Positions 29,205 through 37,845 of a DNA stretch of 64,000 nucleotides are shown here, one piece after another; the first letter of the stretch is position 1; each line of letters opens with the position of its first letter. The stretch comes from Streptomyces sp. APSN-46.1 (GTDB lineage Bacteria; Actinomycetota; Actinomycetes; Streptomycetales; Streptomycetaceae). Both the position numbers and the translations under genes were made by a program. The notes beneath the pieces are model-generated. The model made no database searches. It was not told the origin of the DNA and worked only from the letters and a program-made list of their open reading frames with translations. The stretch covers positions 212,133 to 276,132 of the forward strand of contig NZ_JALGRF010000004.1 in assembly GCF_022815725.1 (NCBI RefSeq), read 5' to 3'.

Positions 29205-30206
29205 ATGCAACTCCACGACGTCTGGTTCGTACTCATCGCCGTCCTGTGGATCGGCTACTTCTTCCTGGAGGGCTTCGACTTCGGAGTCGGAGTCCTGACC
29301 AAGCTGCTCGCCCGCGACCGCACCGAGAAGCGGGTCCTGATCAACACGATCGGACCCGTGTGGGACGGCAACGAGGTCTGGCTGCTCACCGCCGGCGGTG
29401 CGACCTTCGCCGCCTTCCCCGAGTGGTACGCCACTCTCTTCTCCGGGTTCTACCTGCCGCTGCTGCTCATCCTGGTCTGCCTCATCGTCCGCGGTGTCGC
29501 CTTCGAGTACCGGCACAAGCGGCCCGAGGACAAGTGGCAGACCAACTGGGAACACGCGATCTTCTGGACCTCGCTGATCCCCGCGTTCATGTGGGGCGTG
29601 GCCTTCGCCAACATCACGCGCGGTGTGAAGATCGACGCGGACAAGGAGTACGTCGGCAGTCTCCTCGACCTGCTGAACCCGTACGCGATTCTCGGCGGCC
29701 TGGTCACCCTCACCCTCTTCACCTTCCACGGCGCGGTGTTCACCTCGCTCAAGACGGTCGGTGGGATCCGGGACCGCTCGCGCACCCTGGCCACCCGACT
29801 GGGAGTGGTCACCGCGGTGCTGGCGCTCGGCTTCCTGATCTGGACCCAGGTCTCGCGCGGCGACGGCTGGAGCCTGATCGCGATGATCGTCGCGGTGCTG
29901 GCCCTGCTCGGCGCCCTCGGCTTCAACCTGGCGGGCCGTGAGGGCTGGTCGTTCGCCCTGTCCGGGGTCACCATCGCGGCCGCCGTCGCGATGCTGTTCC
30001 TGACGCTCTTCCCGAACGTCATGCCGTCCTCGCTGAACGACGCCTGGAGCCTCACGGTCACCAACGCCTCGTCCAGCCCGTACACCCTGAAGATCATGAC
30101 CTGGTGCGCGGGCGTGGCGACCCCGCTCGTCATGCTCTACCAGGGCTGGACGTACTGGGTGTTCCGCAAGCGGATCGGGACGCAGCACATCGCCGATGCG
30201 CACTGA
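29205..30206 (+). CDS. cydB: Cytochrome bd oxidase subunit II
   Basis: A 333-residue CydB with about eight transmembrane helices, opening VWFVLIAVLWIGYFFLEGFDFGVGVL and containing GPVWDGNEVWLLTAGGATFAAFPEWYA-like conserved segments (quoted in part: NEVWLLTAGGATFAAFP). It pairs with CydA. It starts 18 bases after cydA, behind GAGGAG, and ends 49 bases before cydDC. Confidence 0.97.
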   Translation: MQLHDVWFVLIAVLWIGYFFLEGFDFGVGVLTKLLARDRTEKRVLINTIGPVWDGNEVWLLTAGGATFAAFPEWYATLFSGFYLPLLLILVCLIVRGVAFEYRHKRPEDKWQTNWEHAIFWTSLIPAFMWGVAFANITRGVKIDADKEYVGSLLDLLNPYAILGGLVTLTLFTFHGAVFTSLKTVGGIRDRSRTLATRLGVVTAVLALGFLIWTQVSRGDGWSLIAMIVAVLALLGALGFNLAGREGWSFALSGVTIAAAVAMLFLTLFPNVMPSSLNDAWSLTVTNASSSPYTLKIMTWCAGVATPLVMLYQGWTYWVFRKRIGTQHIADAH

Positions 30207-30255
30207 GCACGCCTGAGGCCGTGCCCCACTCGCCCGCCTGACCCTGTCTTGGGGG

Positions 30256-33200
30256 ATGTTTCACGTGAAACCGATCGACCCGCGCCTGCTTCGGTACGCC
30301 CGCTCCACGCGCCTCTTCCTGGGGGCGGTGGTGGCCCTCGGGCTCGCCGGGGCGGGGCTGGTCGTCGGCCAGGCGATGCTCATAGCCGAGATCGTGGTCG
30401 GCGCCTTCGAGAAGGGGCTGGACGGGGCGGCGCTCCGGACGCCACTGCTGCTCCTCGCGGCGGTGGCGCTGGGTCGGGGCCTGGTCGCGTGGGTGACCGA
30501 GCTGGCAGCACACCGGGCCGGCGCGGCGGTCAAGTCGGAGCTACGGGGCAGGCTGCTCGACCGGGCCGCGGAGCTGGGGCCCGGCTGGCTGAGCGGGCAG
30601 CGGACTGGATCGCTGGTGGCCCTGGCCACCCGGGGTGTGGACGCGCTCGACGACTACTTCTCCCGCTATCTGCCCCAGCTGGGGCTGGCGGTGGTCGTGC
30701 CCCTGGCGGTACTCGCCAGGATCGTCACCGAGGACTGGGTGTCGGCGGCCATCATCGTCGTCACGCTGCCGCTCATTCCCCTGTTCATGGCGCTGATCGG
30801 CATGGCCACCCAGTCCCGGATGGACAAGCAGTGGCGGCTGTTGTCGCGGCTGTCGGGGCACTTCCTGGACGTGGTGGCCGGGCTGCCGACGCTGAAGGTG
30901 TTCGGGCGGGCCAAGGCGCAGGCCGAGTCGATCCGCAAGATCACCGATGACTACCGGCAGGCCACGATGCGGACCCTTCGCATCGCGTTCCTGTCGTCGT
31001 TCGCGCTGGAACTGCTGGCCACCCTGTCGGTGGCGCTGGTGGCGGTGACCATCGGCATGCGGCTCGTCCACGGGGACCTGGACCTGTACACGGGCCTGGT
31101 CATCCTGATCCTGGCGCCCGAGGCCTATCTGCCGCTGCGGCAGGTGGGGGCCCAGTACCACGCGGCGGCCGAGGGCCTGGCGGCCGCCGAAGAGATCTTC
31201 GAGGTGCTGGAGACTCCGGTCGGGCGCGTGGGCGGCGGCGCCGTCCTGCCGGCCGGGACGCCGCTGAGCATCGAGCTGGACGGGGTCGCCGTCCGGTACC
31301 CGGGTCGCGGGGAGGACTCGCCCGGGCCGGTGTCGCTGTCGGTGGAGCCGGGAGAATGCGTGGCACTGACGGGTCCGAGCGGGGCGGGCAAGTCCACACT
31401 GCTGCACGTGCTGCTGGGGTTCGTGACGCCGACGGCGGGCCGGATCCGGGTCGGGGGCGTGGACCTGGCGGAGCTGTCGCCGGAGCAGTGGCGGGAGCGG
31501 ATCGCCTGGGTGCCGCAGCGGCCGCACGTCTTCGCGGGGACGATCGCCGAGAACGTACGGCTGGCCAGGCCCGAGGCGGCCGAGGACGCCGTGGTCGAGG
31601 CACTGAAGGACGCCGGGGCCTGGGAGTTCGTGGACGCGCTGCCCGGGGGCGTTGACACACCGCTGGGTGAGGGCGGCGTCGGGCTGTCCGCCGGACAGCG
31701 GCAGCGGCTGGCCCTGGCAAGGGCGTTCCTCGCGGACCGGCCCGTGCTGTTGCTGGACGAGCCGACGGCGGCGCTCGACGGGGAGACCGAGGCCGGCGTG
31801 GTGGACGCCGTCCGGCGGCTCGCCGTGGGGCGGACCGTGCTGCTGGTCGTACACCGGCCGGCGCTGCTGGCCGTCGCCGACCGGGTGGTGACGGTGGGTC
31901 TGTCCGGATTCGGGGTGGCCGCCGCGGGGCTCTTCCCCGCCGCGCCCGTTCCCGGCCCCGGCGCCGCAGCCGTTCCCGGCCCCGGCGCCGCGCCCGTTCC
32001 CGGCCCCGGCGCCGCAGCCGTTCCCGGCCCCGGCGCCGCAGCCGTTCCCGGCCCCGGCACCGCGCCCGTTCCCGGCCCCGGCACCGCGCCCGTTCCCGGC
32101 CCCGGCACCGCGTCCCGGACCCCGGGCACCGGGTCCCGGACCCCCGGCGCGGATGCCGTCTCCGACCCCGGGGAATGGATTCTCGGGGCGGCGCCGGAGC
32201 GGGCGGCGCGGGCCGCCGGGACCATCTCGGGTGCCGGGGATCCGCTCAGGCGGGTCAGGGACGTGGCCAGGGCCTGGCAGGGGCGGTTCCGGCTCGGACT
32301 GCTGCTCGGGGCTTTGGCCGTCGGATGCGGCGTCGGACTGATGGCCGTGTCCGGGTGGCTGATCTCGCGGGCCTCCGAACAACCCCCGGTGCTCTATCTG
32401 ATGATGGCGGTCACCGCCACCCGGACCTTCGGCATCGGGCGGGCGGTCTTCCGCTACGCCGAGCGGCTCGTCTCACACGACGCCGTGCTGCGGATGCTCG
32501 CCGACGTGCGCGTCTCCGTGTTCCGCCGGCTGGAGCGGATCGCGCCCGCGGGGCTGCGCGAACAGCGGCGCGGCGATCTGCTGGCCCGGCTGGTGGCCGA
32601 TGTCGACGCCCTCCAGGACTACTGGCTCCGCTGGCTGTTGCCGGTGGGTACCGCGGTGATCGTCGGAACCGGCTCGGTCGCCTTCACCACCTGGCTGCTG
32701 CCCGAGGCCGGGGCCGTCCTCGCCGTCGGGCTGCTCGCCGCAGGCGTCGGGGTGCCGCTCGTCAGCGGGGCCTGCGCCCGACGTGCGGAGCGGAGGCTGG
32801 CGCCCGCCCGCGGTGAACTCGCCACCCGGGTGGCCGATCTGCTGACCGGGACCGCCGAGCTGACCGTCGCCGGCGCCCTGGACGACAGGAAGGGCCGGGC
32901 CCGCGAGAGCGACCGCACACTGACCGCCATCGCCGCGCACGGGGCCGCCGCGACCGGGCTCGGCAGCGGACTCGCCGCCTTGGTGTGCGGGCTGACCGTG
33001 GTGCTCGCCGCGGCCGCCGGGGCGGGCGCCGTGGTCGGCGGCCGGCTCTCCGGGGTGGCCATGGCGGTGGTCGTACTGACTCCGCTCGCGGCCTTCGAAG
33101 CGGTCAACGGGCTTCCGCTGGCCGTCCAGTACCGGCAGCGGGTGCGCCGCAGCGCCGAGCGGGTCTACGAGGTCATCGACGCCCCGGTACCCGTCGCCGA

Positions 33201-33990
33201 GCCGGACCACGCCCGGGAGGTGCCCGGTACGCCGTTCCCGCTGCGGCTGAGCGGGATCGCCGTCCGGCACCCCGGCCAGGAACGCGACGCGCTGCACGGG
33301 CTGGACCTGACGCTGGAGGCCGGGCGGCGCATCGCCGTCGTGGGCCCTTCGGGCTCGGGCAAGACCACGCTGGCGCAGCTCCTGCTGCGCTTCCTGGACC
33401 CGCACGAAGGCACGTACAGCCTGGGCGGGGCCGAGACACGGGAGCTCGACAGCGACGACGTACGCCGCTGTGTGGGGCTCTGCGCCCAGGACGCGCACAT
33501 CTTCGACAGCTCGGTACGGGAGAACCTGCGCCTCGCCCGGCCCGACGCGAGCGAGCGGCAGCTGCGGGACGCGCTGGCCGCGGCCCGGCTGCTGGAATGG
33601 GCCGACGGGCTCCCGGACGGGCTGGACACCCTGGTCGGCGAACACGGCGCACGCATCTCCGGGGGTCAGCGCCAGCGTCTGGCCCTGGCCCGGGCGCTGC
33701 TCGCCGATTTCCCCGTCCTCGTCCTGGACGAGCCGGCCGAGCACTTGGAGCTGGCCACTGCCGACGCTCTGACGGCGGATCTGCTGGCCGCCACCGAGGG
33801 CCGTACCACCGTACTGATCACACACCGGCTGGCCGGGCTGGAGGCGGTGGACGAGGTGGTCGTACTGGATCATGGTGAGGTAGTGCAGCAGGGCGCGTAC
33901 GGGGAGCTGGCGGTCGTGGAGGGCCCGCTGCGGCGACTGCTGGAGCGGGAACGCGCCGCGGACAGGTCTTTGGCTGACTTTCCCCGGTAA
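30256..33990 (+). CDS. cydDC: Fused CydD-CydC thiol ABC exporter
   Basis: A 1244-residue single-chain fusion of the two half-transporters needed to mature cytochrome bd (export of cysteine/glutathione-type thiols). The CydD half has a transmembrane domain, then GPSGAGKST, LSAGQRQR and VLLLDEPT. The CydC half starts near residue 650 and has GPSGSGKTT, ISGGQRQR and VLVLDEPAEHL. Both ATPases look intact. A 24-bp tandem repeat codes for a Pro/Gly/Ala linker between the halves (about residues 563-620). The fusion is the usual Streptomyces form; the start codon overlaps a parS site. Confidence 0.95.
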   Translation: MFHVKPIDPRLLRYARSTRLFLGAVVALGLAGAGLVVGQAMLIAEIVVGAFEKGLDGAALRTPLLLLAAVALGRGLVAWVTELAAHRAGAAVKSELRGRLLDRAAELGPGWLSGQRTGSLVALATRGVDALDDYFSRYLPQLGLAVVVPLAVLARIVTEDWVSAAIIVVTLPLIPLFMALIGMATQSRMDKQWRLLSRLSGHFLDVVAGLPTLKVFGRAKAQAESIRKITDDYRQATMRTLRIAFLSSFALELLATLSVALVAVTIGMRLVHGDLDLYTGLVILILAPEAYLPLRQVGAQYHAAAEGLAAAEEIFEVLETPVGRVGGGAVLPAGTPLSIELDGVAVRYPGRGEDSPGPVSLSVEPGECVALTGPSGAGKSTLLHVLLGFVTPTAGRIRVGGVDLAELSPEQWRERIAWVPQRPHVFAGTIAENVRLARPEAAEDAVVEALKDAGAWEFVDALPGGVDTPLGEGGVGLSAGQRQRLALARAFLADRPVLLLDEPTAALDGETEAGVVDAVRRLAVGRTVLLVVHRPALLAVADRVVTVGLSGFGVAAAGLFPAAPVPGPGAAAVPGPGAAPVPGPGAAAVPGPGAAAVPGPGTAPVPGPGTAPVPGPGTASRTPGTGSRTPGADAVSDPGEWILGAAPERAARAAGTISGAGDPLRRVRDVARAWQGRFRLGLLLGALAVGCGVGLMAVSGWLISRASEQPPVLYLMMAVTATRTFGIGRAVFRYAERLVSHDAVLRMLADVRVSVFRRLERIAPAGLREQRRGDLLARLVADVDALQDYWLRWLLPVGTAVIVGTGSVAFTTWLLPEAGAVLAVGLLAAGVGVPLVSGACARRAERRLAPARGELATRVADLLTGTAELTVAGALDDRKGRARESDRTLTAIAAHGAAATGLGSGLAALVCGLTVVLAAAAGAGAVVGGRLSGVAMAVVVLTPLAAFEAVNGLPLAVQYRQRVRRSAERVYEVIDAPVPVAEPDHAREVPGTPFPLRLSGIAVRHPGQERDALHGLDLTLEAGRRIAVVGPSGSGKTTLAQLLLRFLDPHEGTYSLGGAETRELDSDDVRRCVGLCAQDAHIFDSSVRENLRLARPDASERQLRDALAAARLLEWADGLPDGLDTLVGEHGARISGGQRQRLALARALLADFPVLVLDEPAEHLELATADALTADLLAATEGRTTVLITHRLAGLEAVDEVVVLDHGEVVQQGAYGELAVVEGPLRRLLERERAADRSLADFPR
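30258..30271. other. parS: parS site overlapping the start codon region of cydDC
   Basis: GTTTCACGTGAAAC begins at the G of the ATG at 30256 and codes for the residues after Met (reading MFHVKP). ParB binding here would sit over the translation start region within the cyd operon. Confidence 0.93.
31942..32109 (+). repeat. Seven 24-bp tandem repeats in the CydD-CydC linker
   Basis: Seven near-identical 24-bp units code for an 8-residue unit APVPGPGA or AAVPGPGA, giving a flexible Pro/Gly/Ala linker. A degenerate tail (SRTPGTGSRTPGA) follows. The copy number is likely to differ between strains. Confidence 0.92.
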
Positions 33991-34010
33991 AGCTGACTTT
34001 CCCCGGTAAA
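33973..34010 (+). repeat. 19-bp tandem duplication across the cydDC stop codon
   Basis: GCTGACTTTCCCCGGTAAA occurs twice head to tail (33973-33991 and 33992-34010). The first copy contains the final codons and TAA stop of cydDC; the second is an untranslated copy, ending 23 bases before the kinase ATG. It looks like a recent slippage duplication. Confidence 0.9.
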
Positions 34011-34033
34011 AGGGACTAACTACGCTCAAGGGC

Positions 34034-35803
34034 ATGCCAGTGCAGGAGTCGCAGGAACCGCCGGAGCCCTCACCGGGCAACCCGGATGCGCCGGACATCC
34101 CGGACACCCCGAATAGCCCGGAGGTGCCGGAGGCCGTCAGTCAGGCCACCCGCAGCCTGCACGGGCTGTCCACCGAGCTCACCGCCCGGGTACCGCAGCT
34201 GCTGGAGGCCATGCGGTCGGTCGGCACGGGCCTCGAACTGCACTCCACGCTGGACCGCATCTGCGAGACCGCGGCCGAGCTCGCGGACGCCCGCTACGCG
34301 GCGATCGGTGTCGTGGACACGGAGGGCCGGGGACTCTCCGACTTCGTCACCTACGGCATCAGCGCCGAGGTGGCCGAGAAGATCGGTCACCGGCCCGACG
34401 GGAAGCGGGGCCTGCTCGGCGCGTTGATCTCACACACGGACACGGTGCGGCTCACCGATCTGACGAAGGACCCGCGCTCGGCCGGCTTCCCCGCGCACCA
34501 CCCGCCCATGAAGACCTTCCTCGGCGTCCCCATCCGGGTGCAGGGGGAGATCTTCGGCAATCTCTACCTCGCGGAGAAGAACGGCGGCGAGTTCAACGAC
34601 TACGACGTCCACATGGTCAGGGTGCTGGCCACTGAGGCCGGCATCGCCATCGGCAACGCCCGCCTGTACGAGGCCGCCACCCAGCGCGAGCGGTGGATCG
34701 ACGGCTCGGTGGCCGTCACCACCGCCCTGCTGTCGGGCGGGGACGCGGACGACGCACTCGCGGTCGTGGCCGAGCAAGCTCGCCACCTGGCCGATTCCTC
34801 CGCCGGGATCGTGATGCTGCCCGCCGAGGAGGGCGGGATGGAAATCGTGGCCGTCTCCGCCGACAACCCGGCCACCTCCCTGGGTGTGGTGATCCCGGCC
34901 GGGAGCCCGGTGGTGGAAAGGCTGCTCCAGGGCGAGCCGGTCTTCGTGGACGATGCCGCCTCGGACCCCCGCATGGCGAGTCGGCTCACCAGCCAGTACG
35001 GGCCCTGCATGATGCTTCCTCTGCAGAGCGGCGGACGGGTGCTGGGCGCGCTCGTCACCCCTCGGGCCCGGGGCGAGCGGCCGTTCAGCGAGTCCGAGCG
35101 GACCCTGGCCACGCAGTTCGCCTCGCAGGCGGCGCTCGCGCTGATGATGGCCGAGGCACAGCGCGACCGGGAGCGGCTCGCGGTGTTCGAGGACCGCGAC
35201 CGCATCGCCCGTGACCTGCACGATCTGGTCATCCAGCGGTTGTTCGCCACCGGCATGATGCTGGAGGGCGCCCAGCGCCGGTCCATCGTCCCCGAGGTCC
35301 GCGAAGGGGTCGGCAAGGCCGTGGACGAGCTGGACGTGACGATCCAGGAGATCCGGACCGCGATCTTCGCGCTTCAGCAGGGACCGGCGGAAGCCCCGTC
35401 GGGGCTGCGCACCCGGGTGCTGCGGGAGATCAACATGGCTGCCGTACCGCTGGGCTTCAAACCCGCGCACCGGTTCCTCGGGCCGATCGACGCGGTCGTC
35501 GGCGAGCTGGTGGGCAAGAACCTGATCGCCGCACTGCGCGAGGCCCTGTCGAACGCGTTCCGGCACGCGGACGCGTCCAGGATCGAGGTGGTGCTGGACG
35601 CCACGGTCACCCTGCCCGACGGGCGGCCGGGAGTACGGCTGGAGGTCGCCGACGACGGGGTGGGCATCATGGAGGGCGGCCGGCGCAGCGGGCTGCGGAA
35701 TCTGCGCCGACGGGCGGAGTCCCTGGGCGGCGCGAGTTCGTACGGCCCCGGCATCGGGGAGAACGGCGGCGGGACCACCGTGGTGTGGGAGGCGCCGCTC
35801 TAG
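34034..35803 (+). CDS. GAF-domain sensor histidine kinase (DevS/DosT-like), orphan
   Basis: A 589-residue kinase. A Pro-rich N-terminus (1-35) precedes two GAF domains (about 65-210 and 235-375), a HisKA_3 dimerisation domain with the phospho-acceptor DRIARDLHDLVIQRLFATGM (about 394-413), and a HATPase domain with NAFRH, ADDGVG and GLRNLRRRA. The first GAF has FPAHHPPMKTFLGVPIRV, very close to the DevS/DosT region that, as I recall, holds the haem-ligand His, so haem-based O2/NO or redox sensing is plausible. No response regulator is adjacent. It starts 43 bases after cydDC. Confidence 0.9.
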   Translation: MPVQESQEPPEPSPGNPDAPDIPDTPNSPEVPEAVSQATRSLHGLSTELTARVPQLLEAMRSVGTGLELHSTLDRICETAAELADARYAAIGVVDTEGRGLSDFVTYGISAEVAEKIGHRPDGKRGLLGALISHTDTVRLTDLTKDPRSAGFPAHHPPMKTFLGVPIRVQGEIFGNLYLAEKNGGEFNDYDVHMVRVLATEAGIAIGNARLYEAATQRERWIDGSVAVTTALLSGGDADDALAVVAEQARHLADSSAGIVMLPAEEGGMEIVAVSADNPATSLGVVIPAGSPVVERLLQGEPVFVDDAASDPRMASRLTSQYGPCMMLPLQSGGRVLGALVTPRARGERPFSESERTLATQFASQAALALMMAEAQRDRERLAVFEDRDRIARDLHDLVIQRLFATGMMLEGAQRRSIVPEVREGVGKAVDELDVTIQEIRTAIFALQQGPAEAPSGLRTRVLREINMAAVPLGFKPAHRFLGPIDAVVGELVGKNLIAALREALSNAFRHADASRIEVVLDATVTLPDGRPGVRLEVADDGVGIMEGGRRSGLRNLRRRAESLGGASSYGPGIGENGGGTTVVWEAPL

Positions 35804-35838
35804 AAGGTGCCGCTCTGGAGGCGCCTCACGTGGGCCGT

Positions 35839-36723
35839 CTACTGCCGGGCCGCAGCCCGCTCGGCGATGATGCGCTCGATGACGACCGCGACCCCGTCCT
35901 CGTTGTTGGCGACCGTACGGCCGGACGCGGCCGCGATCACGTCCGGGTGGGCATTGCCCATCGCGTACGAGGTGCCCGCCCAGCGGAGCATCTCCACGTC
36001 GTTCGGCATGTCCCCGAAGGCGACGACCTCGGCCGGGGAGATACCGCGCTCGGCACAGCACAGCTCCAGGGTGCTGGCCTTGGAGACCCCGAGCCCACTG
36101 ATCTCCAGCAGGGCGGTCGGGCTGGACCGGGTGATGGACGCGTGCGTACCCGCTGCGGCCCGGGCCAGCGTCAGGAACTCGTCCGGGGACAGCTCGGGGT
36201 GGTGCGCGAGCAGCTTCAGCACGGGCGCGGCGCTGCCGTCGGGTTCCTCGCGCAGCAGCTTTTCGGCGGTCGCGACCGTGGCGCCCGGATCCAGGAAGAA
36301 GGGCGGATACGTCGGCTCGTAGTTGATGCCGGTCGTCCGCTCCACGGCGAAGGACGTACCCGGGGCCGCCGCCCGCAGTGCGGCCACGACGGTCAGCGCG
36401 GTGTCCCGAGGCAACGCCCGGACCTGCACGAACTCGCGTCCGGCGTGCAGATCGACGACCGCCGCACCGTTCGCGCAGATCGCGAGGCCGTGGCCGTGCA
36501 CGTGGTCGGCGACCACGTCCATCCAGCGCGCCGGGCGACCGGTGACGAAGAAGACCTCGATCCCGGCCTCCTCGGCGGCGGCGAGCGCGGCGACGGTGCG
36601 GGGCGAGACGGATTTGTCGTCGCGGAGCAGGGTGCCGTCGAGGTCGGTGGCGATGAGCCGGGGCGCGGGGGGTGGCCCTTCCGGGCGCTGAGGAGCCGAG
36701 GTCACAGCTCCATCTTCGCCCAT
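35839..36723 (-). CDS. Cof-type HAD phosphatase
   Basis: A 294-residue HAD IIB (Cof) phosphatase. Motif [15 protein letters not shown] (about 22-35), motif II VFFVTGRP (about 58), and motif [30 protein letters not shown] are intact. Members dephosphorylate sugar phosphates, flavin or pyridoxal phosphates. ATG 36723 is chosen; GTG 36705 is possible. The protein is a paralogue of the HAD gene at 52963-53775, with the same GDMPND-centred block. It is convergent with the histidine kinase gene. Confidence 0.92.
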   Translation of the reverse strand: MGEDGAVTSAPQRPEGPPPAPRLIATDLDGTLLRDDKSVSPRTVAALAAAEEAGIEVFFVTGRPARWMDVVADHVHGHGLAICANGAAVVDLHAGREFVQVRALPRDTALTVVAALRAAAPGTSFAVERTTGINYEPTYPPFFLDPGATVATAEKLLREEPDGSAAPVLKLLAHHPELSPDEFLTLARAAAGTHASITRSSPTALLEISGLGVSKASTLELCCAERGISPAEVVAFGDMPNDVEMLRWAGTSYAMGNAHPDVIAAASGRTVANNEDGVAVVIERIIAERAAARQ

Positions 36724-36774
36724 GGGCCCGGGGCGCCCGGACCAGTGTCGGGAAGATCCCTGCCCGAGGACCGT

Positions 36775-36820
36775 GTTTCACGTGAAACATCGGCCTCGGG
36801 GAGGACGTTTCACGTGAAAC
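36775..36820. other. parS: Pair of parS sites
   Basis: Perfect GTTTCACGTGAAAC copies lie at 36775-36788 and 36807-36820 (starts 32 bp apart) in the divergent gap between the Cof-type phosphatase and the LLM oxidoreductase. The right-hand site is 51 bases before the oxidoreductase ATG. Confidence 0.95.
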
Positions 36821-36871
36821 ATCGCAAGGGGGACGCGTGGTCCACACGGGAGTCGCCGTACGCTCGACGTC

Positions 36872-37774
36872 ATGAGTCTGCGTCTGAGCACTGTGATCCT
36901 TCCGGTACGTCCGTGGCGAGAAGGAGGCCGCGACCAGTGGCTGCGGGCCGAGCGGCTCGGCTTCCACGCCGCCTACACCTACGACCACCTCTCCTGGCGG
37001 ACCTTCCGCGACGGCCCGTGGTTCGGGGCGATGCCGACCCTCACCGCCGCGGCCGCCGCCACCGAGCGGATGCGCCTGGGCACGCTGGTGACCTCGCCGA
37101 ACTTCCGGCACCCGGTGACGCTCGCCAAGGACCTCATCACCCTGGACGACATCTCCGGCGGGCGTGTCACCCTCGGCATCGGCGCGGGCGGTGACGGCTT
37201 GGACGCGACCGTGCTGGGTCAGGAGGCGTGGACCCCGCGCGAGCGGGCCGACCGCTTCGCCGAGTTCGTGCCGCTGCTGGACCGGCTGCTGACCGAGGGC
37301 GCGGTGAGCAGCCAGGGCACGTTCTACTCCGCTGAGGAAGCCCGCAACATCCCGGGCTGCGTGCAGCGGCCGCGCCTGCCGTTCGCCGTCGCGGCCAACG
37401 GACCGCGCGGACTCAAGCTCGCCGCCGCGCACGGCCAGGCCTGGGTGACCACCGGCGACCCGAAGCTCTTCGCGAGCGGTACTCCCGAGCAGTCGCTGGA
37501 GGCCATGCGCGGCCAGCTCGCCAAGCTCGACAAGGCATTCGCGGACATCGGGCGGAATCCCGAGCCCATGGAGAAGATCCTGCTGACCGGGTTCACCCCG
37601 GAGCGCAGCACCATGTTGGAGTCCGTGGACGCCTTCGTGGACTTCGCGGGACGCCACCGCGAGCTCGGATTCACCGAGCTGGTGATCCACGCGCCGATCC
37701 CGGACTCCGAGTTCGCGGCCGACGAGAGCGTCTTTGAGAAGATCGCCACCGATGGGCTCGCCCAGCTGGGCTGA
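36872..37774 (+). CDS. LLM-class (F420-dependent-type) oxidoreductase
   Basis: A 300-residue luciferase-like TIM barrel protein. It starts LRLSTVILPVRPW and contains YTYDHLSWRTF, TERMRLGTLVTSPNFRHP and DDISGGRVTLGIGAGG, all standard for LLM flavin/F420 enzymes in actinobacteria. The cofactor is probably F420, though FMN cannot be excluded. The substrate is unknown. A terminator follows, and the next gene converges. No partner reductase is adjacent. Confidence 0.9.
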   Translation: MSLRLSTVILPVRPWREGGRDQWLRAERLGFHAAYTYDHLSWRTFRDGPWFGAMPTLTAAAAATERMRLGTLVTSPNFRHPVTLAKDLITLDDISGGRVTLGIGAGGDGLDATVLGQEAWTPRERADRFAEFVPLLDRLLTEGAVSSQGTFYSAEEARNIPGCVQRPRLPFAVAANGPRGLKLAAAHGQAWVTTGDPKLFASGTPEQSLEAMRGQLAKLDKAFADIGRNPEPMEKILLTGFTPERSTMLESVDAFVDFAGRHRELGFTELVIHAPIPDSEFAADESVFEKIATDGLAQLG

Positions 37775-37786
37775 CGGCTGACGACC

Positions 37787-37816
37787 GGTCCCCGCCACCG
37801 TCCGGTGGCGGGGACC
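37787..37816. terminator. Strong hairpin terminator between convergent genes
   Basis: GGTCCCCGCCACCG (37787-37800) pairs perfectly with CGGTGGCGGGGACC (37803-37816): a 14-bp stem with a minimal loop. It serves the rightward LLM gene and, being a hairpin in both strands, can serve the leftward TPR gene too. Confidence 0.9.
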
Positions 37817-37845
37817 AAGCCGGGCAAGAAGGGTCGCCTTTCGGA

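Noticed and set aside
31942..32109. CRISPR-like array in the cydDC linker
   Set aside because: The units are contiguous 24-bp coding repeats without spacers.
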